Source: Mesonia mobilis DSM 19841 (GTDB lineage Bacteria > Bacteroidota > Bacteroidia > Flavobacteriales > Flavobacteriaceae). From it: a stretch of 64,000 bases of DNA. Position 1 is the first letter of the stretch. Every line of letters begins with the position of its first letter. Below, piece by piece: positions 34,581 through 43,901 of this stretch. The notes under the pieces were generated by a model. That model was not told where the DNA came from. It saw only the letters and a program-made list of their open reading frames with translations, and did not search any database. The stretch is taken from positions 186,001 to 250,000 of the forward strand of contig NZ_AUHX01000006.1 in the NCBI RefSeq assembly GCF_000423405.1, written 5' to 3'. The position numbers were made by a program, and so were the translations under genes.

Positions 34581-34590
34581 AAAAGTTTCC
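34563..34590. promoter_or_regulatory. Putative TetR operator, perfect 9+9 inverted repeat
   Basis: GGAAACTTT (34563-34571) and AAAGTTTCC (34582-34590) are exact inverted copies with a 10-nt spacer. The repeat covers the -33 element and most of the spacer of the tetR promoter. Binding there would block RNA polymerase. Confidence 0.65.
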
Positions 34591-34679
34591 GTAGTTTTTT
34601 ATTAATTTAAGATTAAATAATTCAGGGCGTTCCAAAATCACTTAATTATGGTATTTTAGCCAAAAATTTATCGAAAGCT

Positions 34680-35654
34680 ATGAGTGATATTTCTTTCTAT
34701 AGAGAAGAGTTTTTAAATTATTTAGAAAGTAATTTATCGAAGAAAGAACCTGTTAATTTATATGAGCCTATTTCCTACATTCTCCAGTTGGGCGGAAAAA
34801 GACTACGACCGGTTTTAGTATTAATTTCTACGGAAGCTTTTGGGGTTTCTTATAAAAAAGCATTAGATGCAGCCTTAGCGATAGAGGTTTTTCATAACTT
34901 TTCGTTAGTGCATGACGATATTATGGATGATGCTCCTTTGCGAAGAGGTAAAGCTACCGTTCATGAAAAATGGGATATAAATACCGGTATTCTTTCGGGT
35001 GACGCTATGCTGATCAAGGCCTACCAGTTGTTTGAAAATTATGAAGTGCATCAATTTAAAGAGCTAGCAAAATTATTTAGCAGAACAGCGATCGAAGTTT
35101 GTGAGGGGCAACAATACGATATTGATTTTGAAACTAGAGATGATGTTTCTATCGAAGAATATCTTACGATGATCGAGTATAAAACAGCAGTTTTAGTAGG
35201 TGCATCTTTAGAAATGGGAGCGATCGTTGCTAACGCATCAAAATCACTTCAAAAAGAAATTTATGATTACGGTCGTTTAATAGGGATTGCTTTTCAGTTG
35301 CAGGACGATTATTTAGATGCATTTGGCGATCCAGAAACTTTTGGTAAGCAAGTTGGCGGTGATATTATTGAAAACAAAAAAACTTATCTTTACTTAAAAG
35401 CGCTTGAAAAACTTTCAGTAGAAGAAGCAGAGCAATTAAGGCATTTGTACACCATTTTACCTACCGATAATGCGCAAAAAGTAGAAACAGTTAAGCATTT
35501 GTTTGAAGAAAGTGGCGCTGCTGAAAAAACGCGTGAAGAAATTGCGAATTATACAGAAGAAGCTTTTCAGTTATTAGAGAAATTAGACATTAAATCTGCA
35601 CAAAAAAACTTATTGCGAGATTTAGGTGAAAGCTTGCTAACGAGAACGATTTAG
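34680..35654 (+). CDS. Polyprenyl (all-trans) diphosphate synthase
   Basis: This 324-residue isoprenoid chain-elongating enzyme has the first aspartate-rich motif DDIMDDAPLRRG near residues 80-91 and the second QLQDDYLDAFGD near 206-217. GGKRLRPVLV lies near residue 39. The short distance of two residues in DDxxD is typical of bacterial long-chain prenyl synthases. It probably makes the side chain of menaquinone or another quinone, but product length cannot be read reliably. It is divergent from the efflux operon and stands alone. Confidence 0.9.
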   Translation: MSDISFYREEFLNYLESNLSKKEPVNLYEPISYILQLGGKRLRPVLVLISTEAFGVSYKKALDAALAIEVFHNFSLVHDDIMDDAPLRRGKATVHEKWDINTGILSGDAMLIKAYQLFENYEVHQFKELAKLFSRTAIEVCEGQQYDIDFETRDDVSIEEYLTMIEYKTAVLVGASLEMGAIVANASKSLQKEIYDYGRLIGIAFQLQDDYLDAFGDPETFGKQVGGDIIENKKTYLYLKALEKLSVEEAEQLRHLYTILPTDNAQKVETVKHLFEESGAAEKTREEIANYTEEAFQLLEKLDIKSAQKNLLRDLGESLLTRTI

Positions 35655-35726
35655 TAATCGATTGCATAATAAATGTTAATTTTTCATAAAGTTTAGGTGG
35701 TATGGAGAAAAATATGTCGAACTATA

Positions 35727-35751
35727 GCAGAAATTTATAATATATTTCTGC
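35727..35751. promoter_or_regulatory. Inverted repeat upstream of sucA (candidate operator)
   Basis: GCAGAAAT (35727-35734) and ATTTCTGC (35744-35751) are perfect inverted copies with a 9-nt A+T spacer. Imperfect TATA flanks extend the symmetry. The repeat lies 19 bp upstream of the -7 element, around the -33 region. Confidence 0.45.
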
Positions 35752-35770
35752 CTATATCTTGTAAAAATTG

Positions 35771-35778
35771 TATTTTTG
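35771..35778 (+). promoter_or_regulatory. Candidate -7 promoter element of sucAB
   Basis: TATTTTTG matches TAnnTTTG and lies 36 nt before the sucA ATG. Confidence 0.45.
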
Positions 35779-35814
35779 ACAATGTTTTAAAAACATAAGT
35801 GTATATTCCTATCT

Positions 35815-38601
35815 ATGGATCAATTTTCATTTCTAAATGCGGCACACACCGCATATTTTGCAGAACTTTACGATCAATATCTACAGTTTCCTGATAGTGT
35901 AGAGCCGAGTTGGAGAGCTTTTTTTCAAGGTTTCGATTTTGGTAAAGGCTTAAGCGTGGTTGAAGAAACTGAAACTTCTTCAGAAAATAAGACTATTGCA
36001 GAGCCAGGAAATGGTACTGTTGTAAATGTTCCCGATAACGTTTTAAAAGAATTTCAGGTCGTTCAGCTTATCGATGGTTATCGTACTCGAGGTCATTTGT
36101 TTACCAGAACAAATCCGGTGCGTGAGCGAAGAAAGTATGAGCCGACTTTAGATATCGAAAACTTTGGTTTAGAACAGTCAGATCTAGAAACAGAATTTTC
36201 TGCAGGAGAGATCTTAGGGTTAGGAACTACTTCCTTGAAAAATATTATTCAACACCTCAAGAACATTTATTGTGAATCGATAGGGATTGAATATATGTAT
36301 ATTAGAAAACCGGAAGAAATTCAATGGATTCAGCAGAAGTTGAATGTTAATGAAAATCATCCGCAGTTTTCAAAAGATCAAAAAAAACATATCCTTAAAA
36401 AGTTAAACGAAGCTGTTTCTTTTGAAGGGTTTTTGCATACCAAGTACGTAGGTCAAAAACGTTTCTCTCTTGAAGGAGGTGAGAGTTTGATTCCTGCTTT
36501 AGATGCGCTTATTGAAGCTGCTGCAGAAAAAGGTGTGAAAGAGTTCGTGATGGGTATGGCTCACCGCGGTCGTTTAAATACCTTAACCAATATTTTTGGT
36601 AAAAGCGCTAAAGATATTTTTAGTGAATTTGATGGTAAAGATTACGAGCAAGAAGTGTTTGATGGTGATGTTAAATATCACTTAGGTTGGACCTCTTGTA
36701 GAACCACCGATAGTGGTAAAGATATTAACTTAAATATTGCTCCTAACCCTTCTCACTTAGAGACTGTTGGTCCTGTGGTAGAAGGTATTGCTAGAGCAAA
36801 ACAAGATGGGCATTATTTAGGATCTCCTGAAAATGTATTGCCAATTATTGTGCACGGTGATGCGGCGATTGCCGGTCAAGGGGTGGTTTATGAAACTGTT
36901 CAAATGGCGCAATTAGAAGGTTATAGAACAGAAGGAACTATTCATGTCGTTGTGAACAACCAAATTGGTTTTACAACCAATTATTTAGATGCAAGATCAT
37001 CGACGTATTGTACAGATGTTGCAAAAGTAACTTTATCTCCGGTGCTTCATGTAAATGCTGATGATGCAGAGGCTGTGGTGCATGCGATGTTATTTGCATT
37101 AGATTTTAGAATGCAATTTGGTCGAGATGTATTTATCGATCTTTTAGGTTATAGAAAATATGGTCATAACGAAGGTGATGAGCCTCGTTTTACGCAGCCA
37201 AAATTATATAAGGCAATTGCAAAACACGATAATACGAGAGATATCTACGCTGAAAAATTAGTGAAAGATGGTATTATCGAGAAAGATTACGTTCAGAAAC
37301 TAGAAAAGGATTATAAAGACAATCTTGAAGATAGCTTAGAAAGTTCGCGAAAAGAAGAAACCACCAAGATCACTCCGATCATGCAGGATGAGTGGGAAGG
37401 TTATTCTTATGCAACTGAAAGCGACATGATGGAAACCGTAGATACTACAGTAGATTTAGATGAATTAACTACGGTTGCAGAAAAAATTACCAATTTACCG
37501 GAAGATAAGAAGTTCTTGAGAAAGGCTGCTAAGCTAATTGCAGCTCGAAATAAAATGTATTTCGAAACTAACAAGTTAGATTGGGGAATGGCAGAACTTT
37601 TAGCTTATGGTACTTTGCTAAAAGAAGGTCATAATGTTAGAATGACCGGTCAAGATGTGGAGCGTGGTACATTCTCTCACCGTCACGCAGTTTTAAAAGT
37701 TGAAGAAAGCGAAGAAGAAGTGGTGTTGCATAATCAAATTGCAGACGAGCAAGGTCATTTCTATATTTATAACTCGCTACTTTCAGAATATGGTGTGGTA
37801 GGTTTTGATTACGGTTATGCAATGGCAAACCCTAAAACCTTAACCATTTGGGAGGCGCAGTTTGGTGACTTTAGTAACGGTGCGCAAATTATGCTAGATC
37901 AATATATTTCTGCTGCAGAAGATAAGTGGAAATTACAAAACGGTTTAGTAATGTTCTTACCTCACGGTTACGAAGGTCAGGGAGCAGAGCACTCTTCAGC
38001 AAGAATGGAGAGATATCTTCAGCTTTGCGCAAAAGATAATATGTATGTGGTCGACGTTACAACACCGGCTAACTTCTTCCATTTATTAAGAAGACAGGTA
38101 AAAGTAGGTTTTAGAAAGCCGCTTATTGTATTTACGCCGAAGAGTTTATTGAGACACTCTAAAGTGATTTCAACTAAAGAAGAATTAGCAGAAGGAAGTT
38201 TCCAAACTGTGTTAGACGATCCGAATGCAGATACTAAAAAGATAAAAACTTTAGTGTTCTGTACCGGTAAGTTCTATTACGATCTGTTAGATAGAAAAGA
38301 AAAAGATAAAAGAGATGATGTGGCGTTAGTAAGATTGGAGCAGTTATTCCCGATCCCCACAAGCAGAATCAAAGAAATTATCAATAAATATGAAAATGTA
38401 GACGATTTAGTCTGGGCGCAAGAGGAGCCAAGAAACATGGGAGCTTATTCTCACTTGTTACTTCATTTAAATGAAATGAGAGATTTTAGAGTTTGCAGTA
38501 GAAAATTCTACGGAGCTCCGGCAGCAGGTAGTGCTGTAAGATTTAAGAGAAGACACGAAAGAGTGATCGATAGTGTTTTCGATAAAACAATTAATGACTA
38601 A
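35815..38601 (+). CDS. sucA: 2-oxoglutarate dehydrogenase E1 component
   Basis: This 928-residue thiamine-diphosphate enzyme decarboxylates 2-oxoglutarate in the TCA cycle. The N-terminal E2-binding type segment (FLNAAHTAYFAELYDQYLQFP) is followed by MGMAHRGRLN, NPSHLETVGPVVEG, HGDAAIAGQGVVYE and GHNEGDEPRFTQP. The last three are the cofactor and substrate regions of OGDH E1. The C-terminal transketolase-like domain has LPHGYEGQGAEHSSAR. Length and order are typical. sucB follows after 33 bp. Confidence 0.97.
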   Translation: MDQFSFLNAAHTAYFAELYDQYLQFPDSVEPSWRAFFQGFDFGKGLSVVEETETSSENKTIAEPGNGTVVNVPDNVLKEFQVVQLIDGYRTRGHLFTRTNPVRERRKYEPTLDIENFGLEQSDLETEFSAGEILGLGTTSLKNIIQHLKNIYCESIGIEYMYIRKPEEIQWIQQKLNVNENHPQFSKDQKKHILKKLNEAVSFEGFLHTKYVGQKRFSLEGGESLIPALDALIEAAAEKGVKEFVMGMAHRGRLNTLTNIFGKSAKDIFSEFDGKDYEQEVFDGDVKYHLGWTSCRTTDSGKDINLNIAPNPSHLETVGPVVEGIARAKQDGHYLGSPENVLPIIVHGDAAIAGQGVVYETVQMAQLEGYRTEGTIHVVVNNQIGFTTNYLDARSSTYCTDVAKVTLSPVLHVNADDAEAVVHAMLFALDFRMQFGRDVFIDLLGYRKYGHNEGDEPRFTQPKLYKAIAKHDNTRDIYAEKLVKDGIIEKDYVQKLEKDYKDNLEDSLESSRKEETTKITPIMQDEWEGYSYATESDMMETVDTTVDLDELTTVAEKITNLPEDKKFLRKAAKLIAARNKMYFETNKLDWGMAELLAYGTLLKEGHNVRMTGQDVERGTFSHRHAVLKVEESEEEVVLHNQIADEQGHFYIYNSLLSEYGVVGFDYGYAMANPKTLTIWEAQFGDFSNGAQIMLDQYISAAEDKWKLQNGLVMFLPHGYEGQGAEHSSARMERYLQLCAKDNMYVVDVTTPANFFHLLRRQVKVGFRKPLIVFTPKSLLRHSKVISTKEELAEGSFQTVLDDPNADTKKIKTLVFCTGKFYYDLLDRKEKDKRDDVALVRLEQLFPIPTSRIKEIINKYENVDDLVWAQEEPRNMGAYSHLLLHLNEMRDFRVCSRKFYGAPAAGSAVRFKRRHERVIDSVFDKTIND

Positions 38602-38634
38602 CTTTAGAAATACGATACCGAAATTATTTAAATT

Positions 38635-39897
38635 ATGGCTTTAGAAATGAAAGTCCCTTCACCAGGGGAATCAATTACAGAAGTTGAAATCGCAGAATGG
38701 CTTGTAGAAGATGGTGATTATGTAGAGAAAGATCAAGCGATTGCAGAGGTAGATAGTGATAAAGCAACACTAGAATTACCTGCTGAAGCAAGCGGAATTA
38801 TTACCTTAAAAGCAGAAGAAGGTGACGCTGTGCAAGTAGGTGAGGTGGTTTGTTTAATCGACACCGAAGCAGAAAAACCTGGTGGTGGCGAGTCTGCTGA
38901 AAAAGAAGAAGCAGAACGACAAGAAAAAGCTGAAGAGGATAACAGTAAAAAAGCAGAGGCTAAAACTGAAGAACCTTCAAAATCTTCTACAGAAGAGCAA
39001 AAACAAGACGATAAAAATTACGCTACAGGAACTCCTTCTCCGGCAGCTAAGAAGACTTTAGCTGAAAAAGGCATCGACGCAAAAGATGTAAAAGGAACCG
39101 GTAAAAATGGAAGAATTACTCAAGATGATGCAGTAAAAGCAAAACCATCGATGGGAACTCCGGGTAATGGTAGTCGTAGTGAATCTCGTAAGAAAATGTC
39201 GATGCTTCGTCGTAAAGTTGCAGAGCGTTTAGTAAGTGCTAAAAATGAAACAGCAATGCTTACGACATTCAATGAAGCAGATATGTCGGCTATTTTCGAA
39301 TTAAGAAAAAAATACAAAGAAGACTTTAAGGCAAAACACGATGTGAGTTTAGGTTTTATGTCTTTCTTTACTAAAGCGGTAATTAGAGCTCTAGAGCAAT
39401 ATCCTGCAGTAAATAGTATGATCGACGGTAAAGAAATGATTACTTACGATTATAAAGATATTAGTATTGCGGTTTCAGGGCCAAAAGGTTTAATGGTTCC
39501 TGTAATTAGAAATGCAGAGAATTTAAGCTTTAGAGGCGTTGAGGCAGAAGTGAAGCGTTTAGCGCTTCGCGCAAGAGACGGTAAGATCACGGTAGATGAA
39601 ATGACCGGAGGTACATTCACGATCTCTAACGGAGGAGTTTTTGGTTCTATGCTTTCAACACCAATCATCAACCCACCACAAAGTGGTATCTTAGGAATGC
39701 ACAATATTATTGAGCGTCCGGTAGCGGTAGATGGTAAGGTTGAAATTAGACCAATGATGTACTTAGCACTTTCTTACGACCACAGAATTATCGATGGTAA
39801 AGAATCTGTTGGTTTCTTAGTGGCGATTAAAGAAGCGCTAGAAAGTCCTGAAGATTTACTAATGGACGGCGATATTAAAAAAGCCCTAGAATTATAA
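38635..39897 (+). CDS. sucB: Dihydrolipoyl succinyltransferase (E2 of 2-oxoglutarate dehydrogenase)
   Basis: This 420-residue E2 core moves the succinyl group to CoA. A single lipoyl domain carries K43 ([13 protein letters not shown]), followed by an Ala/Glu/Lys-rich linker (residues 85-128). The peripheral subunit-binding domain spans about 133-168 ([25 protein letters not shown]). The catalytic domain has H383 and D387 (SYDHRIIDG). It is co-transcribed with sucA and followed by a terminator. Confidence 0.96.
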   Translation: MALEMKVPSPGESITEVEIAEWLVEDGDYVEKDQAIAEVDSDKATLELPAEASGIITLKAEEGDAVQVGEVVCLIDTEAEKPGGGESAEKEEAERQEKAEEDNSKKAEAKTEEPSKSSTEEQKQDDKNYATGTPSPAAKKTLAEKGIDAKDVKGTGKNGRITQDDAVKAKPSMGTPGNGSRSESRKKMSMLRRKVAERLVSAKNETAMLTTFNEADMSAIFELRKKYKEDFKAKHDVSLGFMSFFTKAVIRALEQYPAVNSMIDGKEMITYDYKDISIAVSGPKGLMVPVIRNAENLSFRGVEAEVKRLALRARDGKITVDEMTGGTFTISNGGVFGSMLSTPIINPPQSGILGMHNIIERPVAVDGKVEIRPMMYLALSYDHRIIDGKESVGFLVAIKEALESPEDLLMDGDIKKALEL

Positions 39898-39920
39898 AAA
39901 CAAAACGTATTTCTATAAAT

Positions 39921-39953
39921 AAAAAGCCTTCATTGAAAAATGAAGGCTTTTTT
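39921..39953. terminator. Terminator after sucB (bidirectional)
   Basis: AAAAAGCCTTCATT (39921-39934) and AATGAAGGCTTTTT (39939-39952) form a perfect 14-bp stem with a GAAA loop. Confidence 0.88.
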
Positions 39954-40022
39954 ATGTTTTTGAATATCTGTAATTTTTAATGATCTTAAAGAATATTCAC
40001 CTTTAATATTAGCATAAAAAGC

Positions 40023-40460
40023 TTATTTTAAAAACAAGCATTTCGATTTATAATCGATCACTGCTTTTCCTTTTTTAAGCACATCGGCACCGATAATTCC
40101 GTGAACTTTTTCAGCATCGTGGTCGGTTAAAGCTTGGTTTACGTGACTTAGGTCAAAAACGACCAAGTCTATTTTTTTCTTTCGCCAATCTTTTATCTGT
40201 AAAGTATTTTTGGTAGAAACCTGCGTAAGCATATTCGTGGCGCCTGCTCCGGCTGCGCGAACATCACTATCTTCAGCAAAAAGTTTAAAATGGTCTACCA
40301 CATCTTTACCTACGCAAGAACTTGATGCTCCGGTATCTAAAATAAAATTTCCTTGAACACCATTAATTTCTGCACTTAGTTCTAAATGATTGGTCGCAGT
40401 AGTGGTTAATTTGATTCGGTGGTAGCCTTTTTCTGTTAAAAATTTTCGCAAGCTCGACAT
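40023..40460 (-). CDS. Retropepsin-like aspartic protease (clan AA)
   Basis: This 145-residue single-domain protein has the aspartic protease motif FILDTGASSSCV with catalytic D42. A hydrophobic-glycine strand near the C-terminus (VHGIIGADVLKKGKAVIDY) fits the retropepsin fold. It would need to dimerise to be active. There is no signal peptide, so it should be cytosolic. Its substrate is unknown. Confidence 0.85.
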   Translation of the reverse strand: MSSLRKFLTEKGYHRIKLTTTATNHLELSAEINGVQGNFILDTGASSSCVGKDVVDHFKLFAEDSDVRAAGAGATNMLTQVSTKNTLQIKDWRKKKIDLVVFDLSHVNQALTDHDAEKVHGIIGADVLKKGKAVIDYKSKCLFLK

Positions 40461-40474
40461 TCTTCTTTTTTCAG

Positions 40475-40506
40475 CAAAGATAGACGAAGAATTTAAATTA
40501 GTTTTG
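40475..40506. promoter_or_regulatory. Divergent candidate -7 elements (aspartic protease and tatD)
   Basis: Minus-strand TATCTTTG (40482-40475) lies 14 nt before the protease ATG. Plus-strand TAGTTTTG (40499-40506) lies upstream of tatD and would give a leader of about 73 nt. Both match TAnnTTTG. Confidence 0.4.
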
Positions 40507-40583
40507 CGAAATGAAAAAGCTTTAGTTCAATCGTATAAAGATTGAAGTGGAGCTACTTCAGCATAGATAAAATTTGAATTCTC

Positions 40584-41354
40584 ATGAAATTAATAGATAC
40601 GCATACCCATTTATATAGCGATGCTTTTGCAGAAGATAGAAATGAAATGATCGAACGTGCCATTTCCGATGGTGTCGATAAATTTTACATTCCGGCGATT
40701 GATTCTCAAACTACGCAGGCTATGTACGATCTAGAACAAGCATTTCCCGATCGAATGTATTTAATGATGGGTCTTCATCCTACTTCCGTGAAAGAAAATT
40801 ATGAGGAAGAACTAAGTCACGTTGAAGAAGAATTAGCAAAGCGTAAATTTTATGCGATTGGCGAAATTGGGATCGACCTCTATTGGGATCAATCAACATT
40901 GGAAATTCAGCAAGATGCGTTTAGAAGGCAAATAAAGTTAGCGAAAAAGTATAAGTTACCGATCGTGATTCATTGTAGAAATGCTTTCGATGAGGTTTTT
41001 GAAATTTTAGAAGAAGAAAAAGGTGATGATCTTTTCGGGATTTTTCATTGTTTTACAGGAACTTTAGCGCAAGCAAAACAAGCACTTCAGTATAACATGA
41101 AGTTAGGTATTGGTGGTGTAGTCACTTTTAAAAACGGTAAGATCGACAAGTTTTTAAATGAAATTGATCTGAAACATATTGTTATTGAAACCGATGCGCC
41201 TTACTTAGCGCCAAAGCCCTTTCGAGGCAAAAGAAACGAAAGTGCCTATGTGGTAAAAGTTGCTGAAAAATTAGCTGAAGTTTATGATACTTCAGTAGAA
41301 GAAATAGCTGAAATTACTACAGAAAATGCCTTAGAAATTTTTCAAATTCATTAA
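40584..41354 (+). CDS. TatD-family metal-dependent hydrolase (DNase)
   Basis: This 256-residue TIM-barrel metal hydrolase has the expected ligands: DTHTHLY near residue 5, GEIGIDLYWD near 92, HCRNAFDEV near 129, HCFTGT near 153 and ETDAPYLAP near 203. Family members act as 3'-5' nucleases on DNA or RNA. The asparaginase gene starts 5 bp downstream, so the two are co-transcribed. Confidence 0.93.
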   Translation: MKLIDTHTHLYSDAFAEDRNEMIERAISDGVDKFYIPAIDSQTTQAMYDLEQAFPDRMYLMMGLHPTSVKENYEEELSHVEEELAKRKFYAIGEIGIDLYWDQSTLEIQQDAFRRQIKLAKKYKLPIVIHCRNAFDEVFEILEEEKGDDLFGIFHCFTGTLAQAKQALQYNMKLGIGGVVTFKNGKIDKFLNEIDLKHIVIETDAPYLAPKPFRGKRNESAYVVKVAEKLAEVYDTSVEEIAEITTENALEIFQIH

Positions 41355-41359
41355 AAATT

Positions 41360-42391
41360 ATGCACGAAAACATCTCTAAAATTCTTCTCATCTATACCGG
41401 TGGAACCATTGGTATGATCAAAGATTACGAATCTGGTGCTTTAAAAGCTTTTAATTTTGATGAATTATTGCAAAACATTCCAGAGCTGAAGCATTTAGAG
41501 CACGAAATTGAAACGCTGAGTTTTGAAGTGCCTATTGATTCTTCTAATATGAATCCGGAATATTACTTGAAAATTGCGGAGATCATTGAAGAAAAATACG
41601 AGCAATATGATGGTTTTGTGGTCTTGCACGGTAGCGATACAATGGCGTATTCTGCTTCGGCATTAAGTTTTATGCTTGAAAATTTGAATAAACCTATTAT
41701 TTATACCGGTTCGCAGCTGCCTATTGGAGATTTACGAACCGATGCCAAAGAGAACTTAATTACTTCAATTCAGTTAGCCGGATTAAAGAAAAACGGAAAG
41801 AGTGTAATTCGTGAAGTAGGTTTGTATTTTGAATATAAACTCTATCGCGCTAACAGAACCTCAAAAGTCAACGCATCGCATTTTGAAGCTTTCGCATCGC
41901 CAAATTATCCGCCGTTAGCAGAATCTGGAGTAGAATTACAGGTGAACGAATCACTGCTGAAGCGTGTTCATGGTAGAAAGAAATTTTTTGTGCATAAAGA
42001 ATTAGATAATAATATTATTATCATTAAAATTTTCCCGGGTATTAATGAAAAAACACTTTCTTATTTTATAAACCTAGAAAGTTTAAAAGGCATTGTGTTA
42101 GAAACTTATGGCAGTGGTAATGCGTGTAACGAGAAATGGTTTACTGATATTATTAAAGAAGCGATCAAGAAAGGCATTAAAATTGTGAATGTTACGCAAT
42201 GCGTAGGCGGGAGTGTGATCATGGGGCATTATGAAACCAGCACGAAGTTAAAATCTTTAGGCGTAGTTTCGGGTAGAGATATTACTACAGAAGCTGCTGT
42301 AGCAAAATTGATGTATTTAATACCTAAAAATCTGGCACCAAAAGTATTCAAAACCATCTTTGAGACCTCTTTACGAGGAGAAATGTCATAA
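41360..42391 (+). CDS. L-asparaginase, type I
   Basis: This 343-residue cytosolic enzyme hydrolyses asparagine to aspartate and ammonia. The first nucleophile motif is IYTGGTIGM (T13) and the second is VLHGSDTMAYSA near residues 92-103, with the conserved Thr and Asp. There is no signal peptide, matching the type I (cytoplasmic) class. Length is typical. It forms a two-gene unit with tatD. Confidence 0.93.
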   Translation: MHENISKILLIYTGGTIGMIKDYESGALKAFNFDELLQNIPELKHLEHEIETLSFEVPIDSSNMNPEYYLKIAEIIEEKYEQYDGFVVLHGSDTMAYSASALSFMLENLNKPIIYTGSQLPIGDLRTDAKENLITSIQLAGLKKNGKSVIREVGLYFEYKLYRANRTSKVNASHFEAFASPNYPPLAESGVELQVNESLLKRVHGRKKFFVHKELDNNIIIIKIFPGINEKTLSYFINLESLKGIVLETYGSGNACNEKWFTDIIKEAIKKGIKIVNVTQCVGGSVIMGHYETSTKLKSLGVVSGRDITTEAAVAKLMYLIPKNLAPKVFKTIFETSLRGEMS

Positions 42392-42478
42392 AATTAACGT
42401 GCGAGGCTTGAATGGGATTAATTTTTTTTGTTATTTGCCACGCCTAATTAAAATAATGCTGAAGTTTAGCGTTTTATT

Positions 42479-42566
42479 AGAGAGGTGGCCGAGTGGTCGA
42501 AGGCGCACGCCTGGAAAGTGTGTATACGTCACAAGCGTATCGAGGGTTCGAATCCCTTCCTCTCTG
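42479..42566 (+). tRNA. tRNA-Ser (anticodon GGA)
   Basis: The gene is 88 nt with a complete cloverleaf. The acceptor stem AGAGAGG (42479-42485) pairs with CCTCTCT (42559-42565), and the discriminator is G42566. The anticodon stem is CACGC/GTGTG and the loop CTGGAAA has anticodon GGA at 42513-42515. A long variable arm of class II tRNA follows (TATACG.../CGTAT). The T-loop is TTCGAAT. The 3' CCA is not encoded. Confidence 0.97.
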
Positions 42567-42641
42567 CTAAATTAAGATTTTTAATGAGTAATAATTTTTA
42601 TATATTTAACCCTTTAACTAATTAAATTAAGACAACAAGTA

Positions 42642-43436
42642 ATGAAAAGATTATTTTCTATTCTGGTAATCGCTACAATTATGGTCTTTAGTGGCCTTAA
42701 TGCTAACGCGACTAATAGTGTAAACGATTTCGCTCAGGCAACTAGCTACATCGTACAAGACGACGATGAAGGTGCTGCTGAAGAAGCTACAGAAGAAAAC
42801 GTAAGTTTTCACCAAGAACTAAAAAGACGTTTTATAGAAGGAGGTCCTGCTTTTATGGGGATCGTACTTTTATGTTTAATTCTTGGTTTAGCAATTGCAA
42901 TTGAGCGTATCATATTTTTAAATTTATCTACCACTAATTCTAAAAAATTAGCACAAAGAGTAGAAGATGCTTTAAATAGCGGTGGTGTTGAAGCTGCAAA
43001 AGACGTTTGTAGAAATACAAAAGGACCTGTTGCTTCGATCTATTACCAAGGTTTAGATAGAGCAGACGAGAGCTTAGAAGCTGCAGAAAAAGCAGTAGTA
43101 GCTTACGGTGGTGTTCAAATGGGACAATTAGAGAAAAACGTTTCTTGGGTTTCTTTATTTATCGCACTTGCACCGATGCTTGGTTTCATGGGTACTGTAA
43201 TTGGTATGATTGAAGCATTCGATAAAATTCAGGCAGCTGGTGATATGCAACCGTCACTTGTAGCAGGAGGTATTAAAGTAGCACTTTTAACAACAGTATT
43301 TGGTCTTATTGTAGCTATTATCCTTCAGATTTTCTATAACTATATTATCGCAAAAATCGATAGTATCGTTAACGATATGGAAGATGCATCAATTACTTTA
43401 ATTGACATCTTAGTAGACTACAAAAGAAGAAAGTAA
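42642..43436 (+). CDS. MotA/TolQ/ExbB proton channel protein
   Basis: This 264-residue inner-membrane subunit is part of a proton-driven energising complex for TonB-like or gliding/secretion machines. An N-terminal hydrophobic segment (residues 5-24) is followed by an acidic spacer. Three further helices lie at about 73-94, 168-190 and 215-240, with the ExbB core LAPMLGFMGTVIGMIEAFD. It heads an operon with a small membrane protein and two ExbD-like proteins, typical of Bacteroidota. Confidence 0.9.
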   Translation: MKRLFSILVIATIMVFSGLNANATNSVNDFAQATSYIVQDDDEGAAEEATEENVSFHQELKRRFIEGGPAFMGIVLLCLILGLAIAIERIIFLNLSTTNSKKLAQRVEDALNSGGVEAAKDVCRNTKGPVASIYYQGLDRADESLEAAEKAVVAYGGVQMGQLEKNVSWVSLFIALAPMLGFMGTVIGMIEAFDKIQAAGDMQPSLVAGGIKVALLTTVFGLIVAIILQIFYNYIIAKIDSIVNDMEDASITLIDILVDYKRRK

Positions 43437-43456
43437 TTTAATATCATTAAATAATT

Positions 43457-43894
43457 ATGACTTTACATAAAGTTTTAAAATATTTAGCAATCGTGATTGG
43501 AGTTATCGGTCTTGTGCTTTTAGCAAGAGTGATAATTACCGGCGACGAGGCTATAGAAAATTCAGCAGACCTTCAGAGTAGTGTGTTGGTTCCTATCATG
43601 TATTTATCTTACTTCGTTATATTAGCTGTATTAGTATTAGTTGGTATTTCTGTAGTAAAAGATTTAATGAATGGTGACATCAAAAAAACACTTCTATCTA
43701 TAGGTGTGTTTGCTGTAATAATTTTGGCAGGATACTTGCTTGCTAATGGAGTAGAGACTGAAATGAACAATGGCGAAATGCTTTCTGCAAATGCTTCACA
43801 ATGGGTAGGTGCAGGTTTAATAGTATTTTATATACTAGCAGCTGTAGCGATTGGAGCAATGGTTTTCTCAGGAGTTAAAAAATTAGCAAAATAA
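43457..43894 (+). CDS. Unrecognised four-helix membrane protein in the ExbB-ExbD operon
   Basis: This 145-residue protein has four hydrophobic helices (about 9-28, 45-66, 78-96 and 117-140) and little soluble sequence. I recognise no catalytic motif. It lies 20 bp after exbB and 7 bp before the first exbD, so it is co-expressed with them and may be an extra membrane partner of the complex. Confidence 0.75.
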   Translation: MTLHKVLKYLAIVIGVIGLVLLARVIITGDEAIENSADLQSSVLVPIMYLSYFVILAVLVLVGISVVKDLMNGDIKKTLLSIGVFAVIILAGYLLANGVETEMNNGEMLSANASQWVGAGLIVFYILAAVAIGAMVFSGVKKLAK

Positions 43895-43901
43895 ATTAAT
43901 T

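Noticed and set aside
40511-40525. Four-codon frame (MKKL, stop) just after the tatD -7 element
   Set aside because: Too short to support as a leader peptide. No control structure with it is visible.
42360-42575. 71-codon frame spanning the asparaginase end and the tRNA gene
   Set aside because: It covers the complete tRNA-Ser(GGA) cloverleaf and overlaps the asparaginase 3' end, so it is not a protein gene.
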